Shown: positions 1 to 8,652, counted from the first letter of the stretch. The stretch is DNA of 64,000 nt from Neisseria sp. DTU_2020_1000833_1_SI_GRL_NUU_006 (GCA_032388755.1 CP135593.1:1178001-1242000); one strand, 5' to 3'. Made by a program: numbers and translations. Notes: generated from the sequence alone by a model not told the origin.

Positions 1-1
1 G

Positions 2-448
2 GCTGTCTGCGACAACCGCCACGTCCTCGACTACTACCGCCTTAGCGCGGACGGCCGCCTGCTCTTCGGCGGCAAAGACAACGAATTCATCGACGATCCC
101 GACCGCATGACCGAGCTTGTCCGCCAAGACATGCTCAAAGTCTTCCCCCAGCTTGCTGATGTCAAAATCGAACATTCATGGGGCGGCGAATGCGACATCA
201 CCGCCAACCTCGCCCCCCACTTCGGAAGACTCGCGCCCAATGTTTACTATGCCCAAGGCTACTCGGGACACGGCATGGCAATTACCGGCATAGCAGGCCT
301 TGCCATTGCCGAAGCCATCATAGGTGACGATGGTCGTCTGAAACCGTTTGAAAAACTCAAACACCCCAGCATCATTACCCAACCTTTCCTGCGCAAACTC
401 GGCTCCTTCCTCGGCTCGAAATATTACCAATGGAAAGACAGCCGTTAA
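2..448 (+). CDS. FAD-dependent amine/amino-acid oxidoreductase (DAO/PuuB-like), 3' end
   Basis: The gene enters from the left edge and about 149 C-terminal residues are visible. The stretch YYRLSADGRLLFGGKD followed by YYAQGYSGHGMAITGIAG is typical of the C-terminal half of DAO-fold flavoenzymes of the PuuB/OrdL type, where the GYSGHG loop approaches the flavin. Such enzymes oxidise gamma-glutamylputrescine or small amino acids. The exact substrate cannot be told from this part. A DUS inverted pair lies 30 bp after the stop and probably ends the transcript. The family call is solid; the substrate is open. Confidence 0.8.
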   Translation, partial: AVCDNRHVLDYYRLSADGRLLFGGKDNEFIDDPDRMTELVRQDMLKVFPQLADVKIEHSWGGECDITANLAPHFGRLAPNVYYAQGYSGHGMAITGIAGLAIAEAIIGDDGRLKPFEKLKHPSIITQPFLRKLGSFLGSKYYQWKDSR

Positions 449-476
449 GCATCTGGTTAATCTCGAACACATCAAC

Positions 477-519
477 AAAAGGTCGTCTGAAACCCGATTC
501 AGGTTTCAGACGACCTTTT
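477..519 (+). terminator. DUS inverted-repeat terminator after the FAD oxidoreductase
   Basis: AAAGGTCGTCTGAAACC and its complement are separated by a 7-base loop and followed by a T run. Paired uptake sequences commonly double as Rho-independent terminators in Neisseria. Confidence 0.75.
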
Positions 520-624
520 CGATATTGAATTGAAGGCTTCCAATCAAACTGCTATCTCATCAAATGTTCAACGAACGCTCGATGCATTTAGATTCCTACC
601 CTCTCCGTTTGTGCTCCAAACCCA

Positions 625-1452
625 TTACATCAAATGAATCCCGCTTGCCGGATTGGAAACATTTTCATATACGGTAATCGAAACAATTTTTCCACTTTCG
701 TCGAACACAATTTCCAGATAAGGCTTATCAGGGCTGCGGTCGCGGTTGAAAAGGCGGAATACCCGTTGCGCCTCAAAAATCTTTCCGTGTGCTTTCAAAT
801 ATTCGGGCAACTGGCTGATGTTTTGAAAACTGCCGCCAAACCCGCCACCATGTTTCTTAAGATATTCCGGCGTTCCTCCTATACCGAAATTACGCGTTAT
901 CCTCAGCGGCTGATTCGAACCTTGGCTTTTATGATCGCCTGTTGATAAAACCAACGTATCCCGTTGCCTGAGTGCTTTCATTTCTTGTACCACCGGTTCT
1001 ACCGCCTGCTGATTATAGCTCCGCTCCCCTTTTACCATCTGATCAATAGCCTCTATCACTTTATCAACGTTTTTAGGATCATTCGGATCAATATCAGGGA
1101 ACAGTGCCTGCTCCAGCGGGTCATCTCCGCCGGGAATGCCCCAAATCGCCGCCAATTCTTTAGGGCTGCGTTCAAACAAACAACTGGAATCGATATTCTC
1201 GGCAACCTGACGGACAAAATCGTCAATGCCTTCAATCTGATGCAGGTTGGTACAATTTGAAGAAGGTGCGCTTTCTACTTTGTTTATGTCCGTTTCTACG
1301 GTCTTATCATTTGTATTGGATTTCTCGGAAACAGAAGATAAAGGTGCAGAAACGACAGATTCTTTTACCTTATCCTGTTTGTCAGGAGAGCAAGCCGCCA
1401 ATAAGACGGCGAGGGATAATAAGAAAAATTGGGATGTATTGTTTTGGATCAT
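625..1452 (-). CDS. hypothetical lipoprotein
   Basis: The 275-aa product starts with a hydrophobic signal ending in the lipobox LLAAC (Cys21), so it should be lipidated and exported. After a Ser/Lys/Asp-rich linker there is a predicted soluble domain with no family I recognise. A short near-duplication, EYLKKHGGGFGG and EYLKAHGKIF, occurs around residues 195-225. The C-terminal part (PYLEIVFDESGKIVSITVY) looks like a small beta structure. The gene stands alone, convergent with the oxidoreductase and just downstream of the ferredoxin gene on the same strand. Function unknown. Confidence 0.7.
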   Translation of the reverse strand: MIQNNTSQFFLLSLAVLLAACSPDKQDKVKESVVSAPLSSVSEKSNTNDKTVETDINKVESAPSSNCTNLHQIEGIDDFVRQVAENIDSSCLFERSPKELAAIWGIPGGDDPLEQALFPDIDPNDPKNVDKVIEAIDQMVKGERSYNQQAVEPVVQEMKALRQRDTLVLSTGDHKSQGSNQPLRITRNFGIGGTPEYLKKHGGGFGGSFQNISQLPEYLKAHGKIFEAQRVFRLFNRDRSPDKPYLEIVFDESGKIVSITVYENVSNPASGIHLM

Positions 1453-1569
1453 TTTAATTTTATGTTTCCAGTAATGTGTATTTAAAAAACGAAAATTAGT
1501 CAGTTGATAGATTCAAATAAAAACACTCATATCCCTATTCGAATCCACTACCAATCTAATCAATTAAAG

Positions 1570-1872
1570 TTATTCCTGCTCATCAAACAAGCCGACATCG
1601 AACAAATCTGGTTCACTCACCCGCCCACGGCAATCAACCTTAATGTCCTCATTTACCCGACAGCAACACGGCAGAATCTCGCCGGGCGCGACAAACGCCA
1701 GCGGGAAATCGTCGTAGGATACCCTGCCGTCCAATATTTTGACGCGGCAGGAACCGCAATAGCCGCTGCGGCACTGATATTCGACCTCGTGGCCGGTGCG
1801 CTCCAAGCCCTCCAATAAGGTTTCTCCCTCTTGAAGCTCGAAGGTTTTGTCGTGTGTGCTGATGAGTGCCAT
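1570..1872 (-). CDS. yfaE: 2Fe-2S ferredoxin, YfaE-type RNR maintenance protein
   Basis: This 100-aa plant-type ferredoxin has the cluster motif CRSGYCGSC followed by CCCR about 33 residues later, which supplies the four cysteines. In E. coli, YfaE reduces the diferric site of NrdB to regenerate the tyrosyl radical. Position 120 bp downstream of nrdB on the same strand supports the same job here. A DUS is found between the two genes, but no strong terminator, so cotranscription is possible. Confidence 0.85.
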   Translation of the reverse strand: MALISTHDKTFELQEGETLLEGLERTGHEVEYQCRSGYCGSCRVKILDGRVSYDDFPLAFVAPGEILPCCCRVNEDIKVDCRGRVSEPDLFDVGLFDEQE

Positions 1873-1991
1873 CGTTATCCGTTTAAGCGGGAAAGGCCGT
1901 CTGCACGGTGTAACCGAAATCTTTGATTTCGTTTCTGCACCTGTTCAGACGACCTCTGATGATGGAAATGCGGAAAAACCGCCGAGTTTGA

Positions 1992-3125
1992 TTACAGTTC
2001 GAAATCGCCCAAATCATCCGCGCTGACTTCCGAATCGATCTGACCGATTAAGTAAGAAGAAATTTCGACTTCCTGCGGCGCGACCTGTACGTTGTCGGAC
2101 GACAGCCACGCGTTAATCCACGGAATCGGGTTTTGGGTGGCGCCTTCAAATCCGGCAGGCAAACCGACCGCCTGCATACGCAAGTTGGTGATGTATTCGA
2201 CGTATTGCGCCAGAATTTCCTTGTTCAGACCAATCATCGAACCGTCTTTAAACAGATAGGCCGCCCATTCTTTTTCCTGCTCTGCCGCTTTTTTGAAGAG
2301 TTTGAAACATTCGTCCTGCAATTCGACGGCGATTTCCGCCATTTCAGGATCGTCTGAACCGGCGCGCATCAGGTTGAGCATATGCTGGGTGCTGGTCAGG
2401 TGCAGGGCTTCGTCGCGGGCAATCAGTTTGATGATTTTAGCGTTGCCTTCCATCAACTCGCGCTCGGCAAAAGCAAACGAGCAGGCGAATGAAACATAGA
2501 AACGGATGGCTTCCAACACATTAACGCACATCAGGCAGAGATAGAGTTTTTTCTTCAACTCACGCAAAGACACGGTAACGAGCTTGCCGCCGACATTGTG
2601 CGTCCCTTCGCCCAACAGGTTGTAATACTGGGTATATTCGATTAAATCATCGTAATAGCAGGCAATATCTTCGGCGCGGGCGATGATGTATTCGTTCTGC
2701 ACGATGTCGTCGAACACGACTGACGGATCATTCACGATATTGCGGATAATATGGGTATAGCTGCGCGAGTGGATGGTTTCGCTAAAGCTCCACGTTTCAA
2801 TCCAAGTTTCCAGCTCGGGAATCGACACCAAAGGCAGCAAGGCAACGTTCGGACTACGACCTTGAATGGAATCGAGCAAGGTTTGGTATTTCAGATTGCT
2901 GATGAAAATGTGTTTTTCGTGTTCGGGCAAGTTGGCGTAGTCAATACGGTCGCGCGACACGTCGATTTCTTCCGGCCGCCAGAAAAACGACAGTTGCTTT
3001 TCAATCAGTTTTTCAAATACTTCGTATTTCTGCTGGTCATAACGGGCAACATTTACCGGCTGACCGAAAAACATCGGCTCTTTCAGCGCGTCGTTTTTGG
3101 TTTTGGAAAAGGTGCTGTATGACAT
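1992..3125 (-). CDS. nrdB: class Ia ribonucleoside-diphosphate reductase, beta subunit
   Basis: Near-continuous similarity to E. coli NrdB is visible from MSYSTFSKTKND to the C-terminal DDLGDFEL, including SETIHSRSYTHIIRN with the radical tyrosine and metal ligands, and LIARDEALHLT. The product is 377 aa from the ATG at 3125, chosen because it aligns with E. coli MAYTTFSQTKND; an upstream in-frame ATG at 3146 would add seven unrelated residues. NrdB houses the diiron-tyrosyl cofactor that activates NrdA for dNTP synthesis. It is separated from nrdA by one AT-rich gene and an opposite-strand RNA candidate. Confidence 0.96.
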   Translation of the reverse strand: MSYSTFSKTKNDALKEPMFFGQPVNVARYDQQKYEVFEKLIEKQLSFFWRPEEIDVSRDRIDYANLPEHEKHIFISNLKYQTLLDSIQGRSPNVALLPLVSIPELETWIETWSFSETIHSRSYTHIIRNIVNDPSVVFDDIVQNEYIIARAEDIACYYDDLIEYTQYYNLLGEGTHNVGGKLVTVSLRELKKKLYLCLMCVNVLEAIRFYVSFACSFAFAERELMEGNAKIIKLIARDEALHLTSTQHMLNLMRAGSDDPEMAEIAVELQDECFKLFKKAAEQEKEWAAYLFKDGSMIGLNKEILAQYVEYITNLRMQAVGLPAGFEGATQNPIPWINAWLSSDNVQVAPQEVEISSYLIGQIDSEVSADDLGDFEL

Positions 3126-3270
3126 GACTAGGTGTTCGCAGGACATGGCTGTTTTCTCAGGTTGATTTAAATCTAAAAGTAGGATAGGCGACTTCTAGGC
3201 TATGCAAAGCATATGGGTCGTCTGAAAATTTTTATTTTGAGCCTTATTGCAATCGTGGTACAATTTGTCT

Positions 3271-3400
3271 CAACAAAACGCATGAGCAGGCATGAAACCA
3301 TTTCAGCGTTTGTCCGGCCTTTTTTAGGCTACTAGCCCAAGAGCAGTTATAAAGCGAAGCCTGTACTGACAACCCTTGCTTTTAAGTGAGGGTTGTTTTA
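3271..3400 (+). ncRNA. candidate small RNA opposite the nrd operon
   Basis: A plausible sigma70 promoter (TTGAGC at 3237-3242, 16 bp, TACAAT at 3259-3264) lies on the + strand. About 130 bp downstream is a hairpin (CAACCCT 3370-3376 with AGGGTTG 3389-3395) followed by TTTTAC. Every neighbouring gene is on the - strand. Only a 17-codon ORF (from about 3282) fits inside. The transcript would run antisense toward the unknown gene ending at 3398. This is inference from signals only. Confidence 0.4.
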
Positions 3401-3970
3401 CTTTGGGCGTTTGATTCTCTTATTGACCAATGTATTATGTAATAACACAAAGAAACCGACCGGTTTTCTCCTTACTTTTGTTCCGTGATTTTCTTTGTAA
3501 TCCCCATCCCGTATATATGCACTATTAATGTAAATATGTACATCATGTTTTGGAGATTTGGCTCTTTGAAGTGAAAAGTAAATTTCATAATCTACTTTTT
3601 TACCGTTTTTATCCGTTACTGATATGGTCAGAAACTTATCGTCAGCCGAAGTGAAATAACATTTGTTTCTACTAATTTCACGCATAATTTGCGGCAACAT
3701 TTTTGAAACCTGGTAGCGCTCGAAACAAAAAATTCGTGTTTCTTTAGCCGTTACATAATGCAATGCAGATTCAATATCTGATAACTTTTCTCCCTTACGT
3801 TTATTTTCACCTCTTGTAAAACAATGTGTACTAAACTCGATAATACAGCGGTATCGTTTTTCCGCCGTACCATCACTTTTAGCAGGTTGAATATAGTCAC
3901 AAGAAAACGCAGTTAAATGCGTTAGATCATATTCAATACCTTGATAATCAAATTTAGGAAAGGCTTTCAA
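3398..3970 (-). CDS. AT-rich hypothetical protein between nrdA and nrdB
   Basis: The 190-aa product has no domain I recognise. It is rich in Lys, Tyr and Phe, has no signal peptide or membrane segment, and ends in a basic tail (NKRIKRPK). The DNA is much more AT-rich than its surroundings (17 G+C in the 60 bases from 3541), which suggests recent acquisition. It begins 20 bp after nrdA ends and is followed by nrdB on the same strand, so it is probably cotranscribed with the reductase. No function is proposed. Confidence 0.65.
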   Translation of the reverse strand: MKAFPKFDYQGIEYDLTHLTAFSCDYIQPAKSDGTAEKRYRCIIEFSTHCFTRGENKRKGEKLSDIESALHYVTAKETRIFCFERYQVSKMLPQIMREISRNKCYFTSADDKFLTISVTDKNGKKVDYEIYFSLQRAKSPKHDVHIYINSAYIRDGDYKENHGTKVRRKPVGFFVLLHNTLVNKRIKRPK

Positions 3971-3990
3971 TTACTTCACCAAAGCCCTTA

Positions 3991-6270
3991 TCAAATCTTG
4001 CAAGCCCCACCTGCACAACCGTCATCCTGAATATCGGTCTGTGTATCGTCCGCGCCGTCGCGGGTGTTGTGGTAGTACAGGGTTTTGACGCCGTATTTGT
4101 AGGCGGTCAGCAGGTCTTTGAGCATTTGTTTCATGGAAACTTTGTTGCCTTCAAATTTGCCCGGGTCGTAGGCGGTGTTGGCGGAAATCGCCTGATCGAC
4201 GAATTTTTGCATCACGCCGACAAGTTTCAGATAGCCTTCGTTGCCCGGAAGCTGCCACAGGGTTTCGTAGGCGTCTTTCAGGGTTTCAAACTCCGGCACG
4301 ACTTGTTTCAGGATGCCGTCTTTCGAAGCTTTGACTGTTACCAAGCCGCGTGGCGGCTCGATGCCGTTGGTGGCGTTGGCGATTTGCGAACTGGTTTCAG
4401 ACGGCATGAGTGCGGTCAGGGTAGAGTTGCGCAGACCGTATTTGACGATGTCGGCGCGCAGGCTTTCCCAGTCGCACAACAGCGGTTCGCTGCACACGGC
4501 ATCCAAGTCTTTTTTGTAGGTGTCGATGGGCAGTTTGCCTTGCGAATAAACGGTTTGGTTGAACAGCGGGCATGCGCCGTATTCTTTGGCAAGGTTCACC
4601 GATGCTTTGAGCAGGTAATACTGCATGGCTTCAAAGGTTCGGTGGGTCAGGCCGAGCGCGGAATCGTCGCTGTAACGGACGCCGTTTTTCGCCAGATAGT
4701 AGGCGTAGTTGATGACCCCGATGCCGAGCGTGCGGCGGTTCATGGTCGCGGTACGGGCGGCTTCGACCGGATAGTCTTGATAATCCAGCAAGGCATCAAG
4801 TGCGCGCACAGTCAAATCGGCAAGACCTTCCAGCTCGTCCAAGCTGTTTAATGCACCCAAGTTGAAGGCGGACAAAGTACACAGGGCGATTTCGCCGTTC
4901 GGGTCGTTGATGTTATCCAGCGGTTTGGTCGGCAGGGCGATTTCCATACACAGGTTGGACTGGTGCACGGGTGCGACGCGCGGGTCAAACGGGCTGTGCG
5001 TGTTGCAGTGGTCAACGTTTTGGATGTAGATGCGTCCTGTTCCGGCGCGTTCCTGCATCAGCGTGGAGAACAAATCGGTAGCCGACAAAGTACGTTTGCG
5101 GATGTTCGGATCTTGCTCGTATTTCGTGTAGAGACGCTCGAATTCGTCTTGGTCGGCAAAAAATGCGTCGTACAGACCGGGGACTTCGTTGGGCGAGAAC
5201 AGCGTGATGTTGCCGCCTTTAATCAGGCGGGTGTACAGCAGGCGGTTGATTTGCACACCGTAGTCCAATTGACGGATGCGGTTGTCTTCCACGCCGCGGT
5301 TGTTTTTCAATACCAACAGGCTTTCGGCTTCGATATGCCACAAGGGATAGAACAAAGTTGCCGCGCCACCGCGCACGCCGCCCTGCGAGCAGGATTTAAC
5401 CGCCGCTTGGAACATTTTGAAAAACGGGATGCAGCCGGTATGTTGCGCTTCGCCGCCGCGGATTTCGCTGCCCAAACCGCGGATACGTCCGGCGTTGATG
5501 CCGATGCCCGCGCGTTGGGAAACGTATTTCACAATCGCGCTGGTGGTGGCGTTGATGGAATCCAAACTGTCGTCGCATTCAATCAATACGCAGCTTGAGA
5601 ACTGGCGCGTAGGCGTGCGCACGCCGCTCATAATCGGGGTCGGCAGCGATACTTTAAATGTGGAAACGGCATCGTAAAAACGTTTGACGTAGTCCAAACG
5701 GGTCTCTTTCGGGTATTTGCTGAAGAGACACATCGCCACCAAAATGTATAAGAACTGTGGCGTTTCATAAATCTGGCGGGTAACTCGGTTCTGCACCAGA
5801 TATTTGCCTTCGAGCTGCTTCACGGCAGCGTAGGAAAAGGTCATGTCGCGGCTGTGGTCGATATAGGTATTCAGCTCGTCAAACTCTTCGCGGCTGTAAT
5901 CTTCGATGATGTGGCGGTCGTATTTGCCCGCATCGGTGAGTTTTTTAACGTGGTCGAAGAGATGCGGCGGTTCGAACTCGCCGTAAGCGATTTTGCGCAG
6001 GTGGAAAATCGCCAAACGCGCAGCGAGATATTGATAGTCGGGCGTATCCTGCGAAATCAGGTCGGCAGCCGCCTTGATGATGGTTTCGTGGATGTCGTCG
6101 GTGCGGATGCCGTTGTAAAACTGGATGTGCGATTTGAGCTCGACTTGCGATACGGAAACGTTTTTCAAGCCTTCCGCCGCCCAAGTAACGACACGGTGGA
6201 TTTTGTCTAAGTCGAGATTTTCCAAACGTCCGTCGCGCTTGGTTACTTTCAAATCAGTCGGTGCATTCAT
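3991..6270 (-). CDS. nrdA: class Ia ribonucleoside-diphosphate reductase, alpha subunit
   Basis: The 759-aa protein aligns along its whole length with E. coli NrdA. The N-terminal ATP-cone begins VTKRDGRLENLDLDKIHRV. The barrel carries RQFSSCVLIE, the NLCMEIALPT segment with the catalytic Asn/Cys/Glu, and PSETSSQIANATNGIEPPRG. The C-terminal redox tail is DDGCAGGACKI. The start at 6270 is chosen over one 60 bases upstream because a GGAG ribosome site precedes it and it matches the family N terminus. The enzyme reduces ribonucleoside diphosphates to deoxy forms with NrdB. Two NrdR-like boxes lie just upstream. Confidence 0.97.
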   Translation of the reverse strand: MNAPTDLKVTKRDGRLENLDLDKIHRVVTWAAEGLKNVSVSQVELKSHIQFYNGIRTDDIHETIIKAAADLISQDTPDYQYLAARLAIFHLRKIAYGEFEPPHLFDHVKKLTDAGKYDRHIIEDYSREEFDELNTYIDHSRDMTFSYAAVKQLEGKYLVQNRVTRQIYETPQFLYILVAMCLFSKYPKETRLDYVKRFYDAVSTFKVSLPTPIMSGVRTPTRQFSSCVLIECDDSLDSINATTSAIVKYVSQRAGIGINAGRIRGLGSEIRGGEAQHTGCIPFFKMFQAAVKSCSQGGVRGGAATLFYPLWHIEAESLLVLKNNRGVEDNRIRQLDYGVQINRLLYTRLIKGGNITLFSPNEVPGLYDAFFADQDEFERLYTKYEQDPNIRKRTLSATDLFSTLMQERAGTGRIYIQNVDHCNTHSPFDPRVAPVHQSNLCMEIALPTKPLDNINDPNGEIALCTLSAFNLGALNSLDELEGLADLTVRALDALLDYQDYPVEAARTATMNRRTLGIGVINYAYYLAKNGVRYSDDSALGLTHRTFEAMQYYLLKASVNLAKEYGACPLFNQTVYSQGKLPIDTYKKDLDAVCSEPLLCDWESLRADIVKYGLRNSTLTALMPSETSSQIANATNGIEPPRGLVTVKASKDGILKQVVPEFETLKDAYETLWQLPGNEGYLKLVGVMQKFVDQAISANTAYDPGKFEGNKVSMKQMLKDLLTAYKYGVKTLYYHNTRDGADDTQTDIQDDGCAGGACKI

Positions 6271-6292
6271 CGTGAGCTTTCTCCATCCTGAA

Positions 6293-6340
6293 ACACAAGA
6301 TACAGTATGTATTAATATCGAGTGGCACAATATAGTGTAT
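6293..6340 (-). promoter_or_regulatory. paired NrdR-like boxes upstream of nrdA
   Basis: Two 16-mers, at 6293-6308 and 6325-6340, each match 13 of 16 positions of the NrdR consensus acaCwAtATaTwGtgt. They are 32 bp apart start to start, the usual three-turn spacing for this ATP-cone repressor. Both lie 20-70 bp upstream of the nrdA start. NrdR itself is not in the window. Confidence 0.65.
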
Positions 6341-6563
6341 TTTTCGTCGCTTATCCAGTCTTGACAAGGCCGCTGTTTTGAAATCGGGCTTTTCCCAATT
6401 TTCTTTCAGACGACCTCTTTCCCTATGATTCAAGCCTTACCGCAAAGATGCGTTTTTTAGCATCAAAACCCTCATTCGGCTATGCGCTTATGAAATAAGG
6501 CAAATTCGGATTTGTGTTAAATTTTGAAAATATAATGGCATACAACATGATGAAATAAGCAAT

Positions 6564-6605
6564 AAAGGTCGTCTGAAACCTTATTCCGGTTTTCAGACGA
6601 CCTTT
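6564..6605 (-). terminator. DUS inverted-repeat terminator after hscB
   Basis: AAAGGTCGTCTGAAA pairs with TTTCAGACGACCTTT across a short loop, 22 bp beyond the hscB stop. Confidence 0.65.
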
Positions 6606-6627
6606 CAGATGCTCAAAATCTAGGTAT

Positions 6628-7134
6628 TTAATCTTGCAATGCGGCGGCGATTTCGTTGCGCAGTTTGTTTAAAAACCTGCCGTGGCGCACCCATTGAGCG
6701 GCAGCTTCGTGGTCTTTCGCTGCAAAGGCCGTCCGCAAATCTTGATACAGCTTGTCTTGTTCGCGGCTGATTTCTTGATCCAACGCGCGCAGGGCTTCGT
6801 TGTTTTGCTCCATTTGCGCATCCATCAGCGCTTCGCGCCATTCCATTTGCTGCATGAGAAATTCAGGAGCGAAAGAGGTATGCTCCGGCGCGTCGGCGTC
6901 GATGCTCAATGTCTTCAACAGGTACGCAGCACGGTCGATGGGATTTTTCAAGGTACGGTAGGCATCGTTGATGGTAGAAGACATCATCACTGCCTGCTTT
7001 TGCTCGAAGGCGGAGGCTGAAGCGAATTTATCGGGATGGAAACGGGCAGCCAAGGCGCGGTAGGTTTGCTCCAAGCTTTCGGCGTCGATATCGAAAGCGG
7101 GTTCAAGCTGGAAGAGTGTGAAATATTGGGACAT
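6628..7134 (-). CDS. hscB: Fe-S cluster assembly J-domain co-chaperone HscB
   Basis: The 168-aa product has the size and layout of HscB: an N-terminal J domain (YFTLFQLEP, then RFHPDKF with the HPD motif near residue 33) and a C-terminal three-helix bundle that binds IscU. HscB recruits IscU to the Hsp70 HscA to release clusters. HscA and the isc ferredoxin are not next to it here, unlike the E. coli order. It is the last gene of the isc block on this strand, separated from iscA by the oppositely oriented arfA. Confidence 0.93.
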   Translation of the reverse strand: MSQYFTLFQLEPAFDIDAESLEQTYRALAARFHPDKFASASAFEQKQAVMMSSTINDAYRTLKNPIDRAAYLLKTLSIDADAPEHTSFAPEFLMQQMEWREALMDAQMEQNNEALRALDQEISREQDKLYQDLRTAFAAKDHEAAAQWVRHGRFLNKLRNEIAAALQD

Positions 7135-7216
7135 GGCGGGATAATTAATGTGAAATTTTCGGCAGAAACCTGATTTTGCCTTATAATCCGCTGATTCTTA
7201 ACCAAAAGGACTGAAT

Positions 7217-7438
7217 ATGAGCAGTAAAGTGCAACACAATAAAGGCAAAATACGCGACAATGCCTTAAAAGCCTTAGTAAAATCCGATTTGTTCCGACAC
7301 AAGGTGGAACGGAAAAGAAAAGGCAAAGGCAGCTACAACAGACAGGAAGCGAAAAAATGGCGGGACGGTTTTGATACTGTCCCGCCGTTTTTATGTCTTA
7401 AACGTGGAAGCTCTCGCCACAGCCGCAAGAGTCTTTGA
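7217..7438 (+). CDS. arfA: alternative ribosome-rescue factor ArfA (non-stop message)
   Basis: The N-terminal part HNKGKIRDNALKALVKSDLF followed by RKGKGSYNRQ matches ArfA, which recruits RF2 to ribosomes stalled on mRNAs without a stop codon when tmRNA fails. The ORF has 73 codons, close to the E. coli 72. A strong Rho-independent terminator (7359-7392) lies inside the frame, before the stop at 7436-7438. Transcripts should therefore end near codon 58 and lack a stop, the known self-regulatory arrangement of arfA. The start has an AAGGA ribosome site. Confidence 0.88.
   Translation: MSSKVQHNKGKIRDNALKALVKSDLFRHKVERKRKGKGSYNRQEAKKWRDGFDTVPPFLCLKRGSSRHSRKSL
7359..7392 (+). terminator. intragenic Rho-independent terminator in arfA
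   Basis: GGCGGGAC (7359-7366) pairs perfectly with GTCCCGCC (7379-7386) and is followed by GTTTTT. It lies in frame within the arfA coding sequence. It sits 6 bp from the end of the convergent iscA gene. Confidence 0.9.
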
Positions 7439-7718
7439 CATTCGGGTTTTCGAATTTGAAACCTTCCTGCAAACCTTCTTTGGTGTAATCGACTTGCGTG
7501 CCGTCCAGATAAACCAGACTTTTCGGGTCGATATAGATGCGGGCGCCGTGTTCTTCGAATACCAAATCTTCGGCGCTGGCCTCATCGACAAATTCGAGGT
7601 TGTAGGCCATGCCCGAGCAGCCGCTGGTTTTCACACCCAAGCGCACGCCCAAGCCTTTGCCGCGTTTGGTCAGGTAGTTGTTGATGTATTTGGCTGCATT
7701 TTCTGTGATGGTAATCAT
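7398..7718 (-). CDS. iscA: iron-sulfur cluster assembly protein IscA
   Basis: The 106-aa A-type carrier has the three conserved cysteines in GVKTSGCSGMAY and in DSCGCGESF near the C terminus. The ATG at 7718 is used because an AAGGA site precedes it and the family starts MITIT; a longer frame adds seven residues. IscA accepts and delivers Fe or Fe-S to target apoproteins. It lies between the HHH gene and hscB in the isc block, and its stop faces the arfA terminator. Confidence 0.95.
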   Translation of the reverse strand: MITITENAAKYINNYLTKRGKGLGVRLGVKTSGCSGMAYNLEFVDEASAEDLVFEEHGARIYIDPKSLVYLDGTQVDYTKEGLQEGFKFENPNVKDSCGCGESFHV

Positions 7719-7782
7719 GCTTCTTTCCTTATTTCGCAATCATTGTTTTACCTACTTTCATTTTCAGACGACTTCTTGCCTT

Positions 7783-8028
7783 TCAGGTCGTCTGAAAACG
7801 CTGTTTTGCCCACGCTATCGCGGCAGAAACGGCGGCTTTTGCCTGCGGACTGTTTTTCCAACAGGTCGAGCCGGTCAATTTTGCGCCCTGTTCCAAAACA
7901 TCGTCCAAATCCGCTGCCGCCAGCGTGGCAACATCATCCAAACCCATTTGCTGCAAACGCTTCAATACGGTTTTGCCTATGCCTTTGACGGCAAGCAGGG
8001 ATTGGGCTTCTTCATCGGTAAAAGGCAT
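7783..8028 (-). CDS. small helix-hairpin-helix domain protein
   Basis: The 81-aa product has a helix-hairpin-helix signature (LLAVKGIGKTVLKRLQQMG) in its first 30 residues, followed by alanine-rich helices and WAKQRF near the end. Such domains bind DNA backbones without sequence specificity. It sits 60 bp upstream of iscA on the same strand and downstream of the tandem repeats. Its link to Fe-S assembly is positional only. A DUS is embedded in the last codons. Function unknown. Confidence 0.7.
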   Translation of the reverse strand: MPFTDEEAQSLLAVKGIGKTVLKRLQQMGLDDVATLAAADLDDVLEQGAKLTGSTCWKNSPQAKAAVSAAIAWAKQRFQTT

Positions 8029-8040
8029 TTCGTGTCCTTT

Positions 8041-8541
8041 GATTTTGCAGACGTATTGATAAATATAAGCCTACGGCTTATCGCCCTCTCCCTAACCCTC
8101 TCCCGCGGGGAGAGGGGATAGATTGGCAGGCAGTCCCAAATTTGACGACAACTTCAAAAGGATTAAGTTTCTGTGTCCTTACCCTCTTCTTCATGAGAGA
8201 AGGCATGCCGTTTCTTTTGATTTTGCAGGCGTATCGACCAAATATAAGCCTGCGGCTCATTGCCCTCTCCCTAACCCTCTCCCGCTGGGAGAGGGGATAG
8301 ATTGGCAGGCAGTCCCAAATTTGGCGGCAACTTCCAAACGATTAAGTTTCTGTGCCCTCACCCTCTTCTTCACGAGAGAAGGCATGTCGTCTCTTTTGAT
8401 TTTGCAGGCGTATCGACTAAATATAAGCCTACGGCTTATCGCCCTCTCCCTAACCCTCTCCCGCGGGGAGAGGGGATAGATTGGCAGGCAGTCCCAAATT
8501 TGGCGGCAACTTCCAAACGATTAAGTTTCTGTGTCCTTGTC
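8041..8541. repeat. 178-bp tandem repeat, about 2.8 copies, with REP-like hairpins
   Basis: Units begin at 8041, 8219 and 8398 with GATTTTGCAG and run 178-179 bp. The copies differ at scattered positions and the third is truncated near 8541. Each unit carries CCCTCTCCCTAACCCTCTCC followed by the complementary GGGAGAGGGG, a REP-like palindrome. The block separates iscU from the HHH and iscA genes. Open frames crossing it are by-products of the repeat and are not counted as genes. Confidence 0.9.
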
Positions 8542-8652
8542 TCCCACCTCTGAGTGAGAAGGGAACAAGCCTTCGAGTTTACTTTTTCCGGAAACCCTAA
8601 GACTTTCAGGAATCCTACAAACGTCCGCCGACAAAGCGCCAACTGAATCGGT

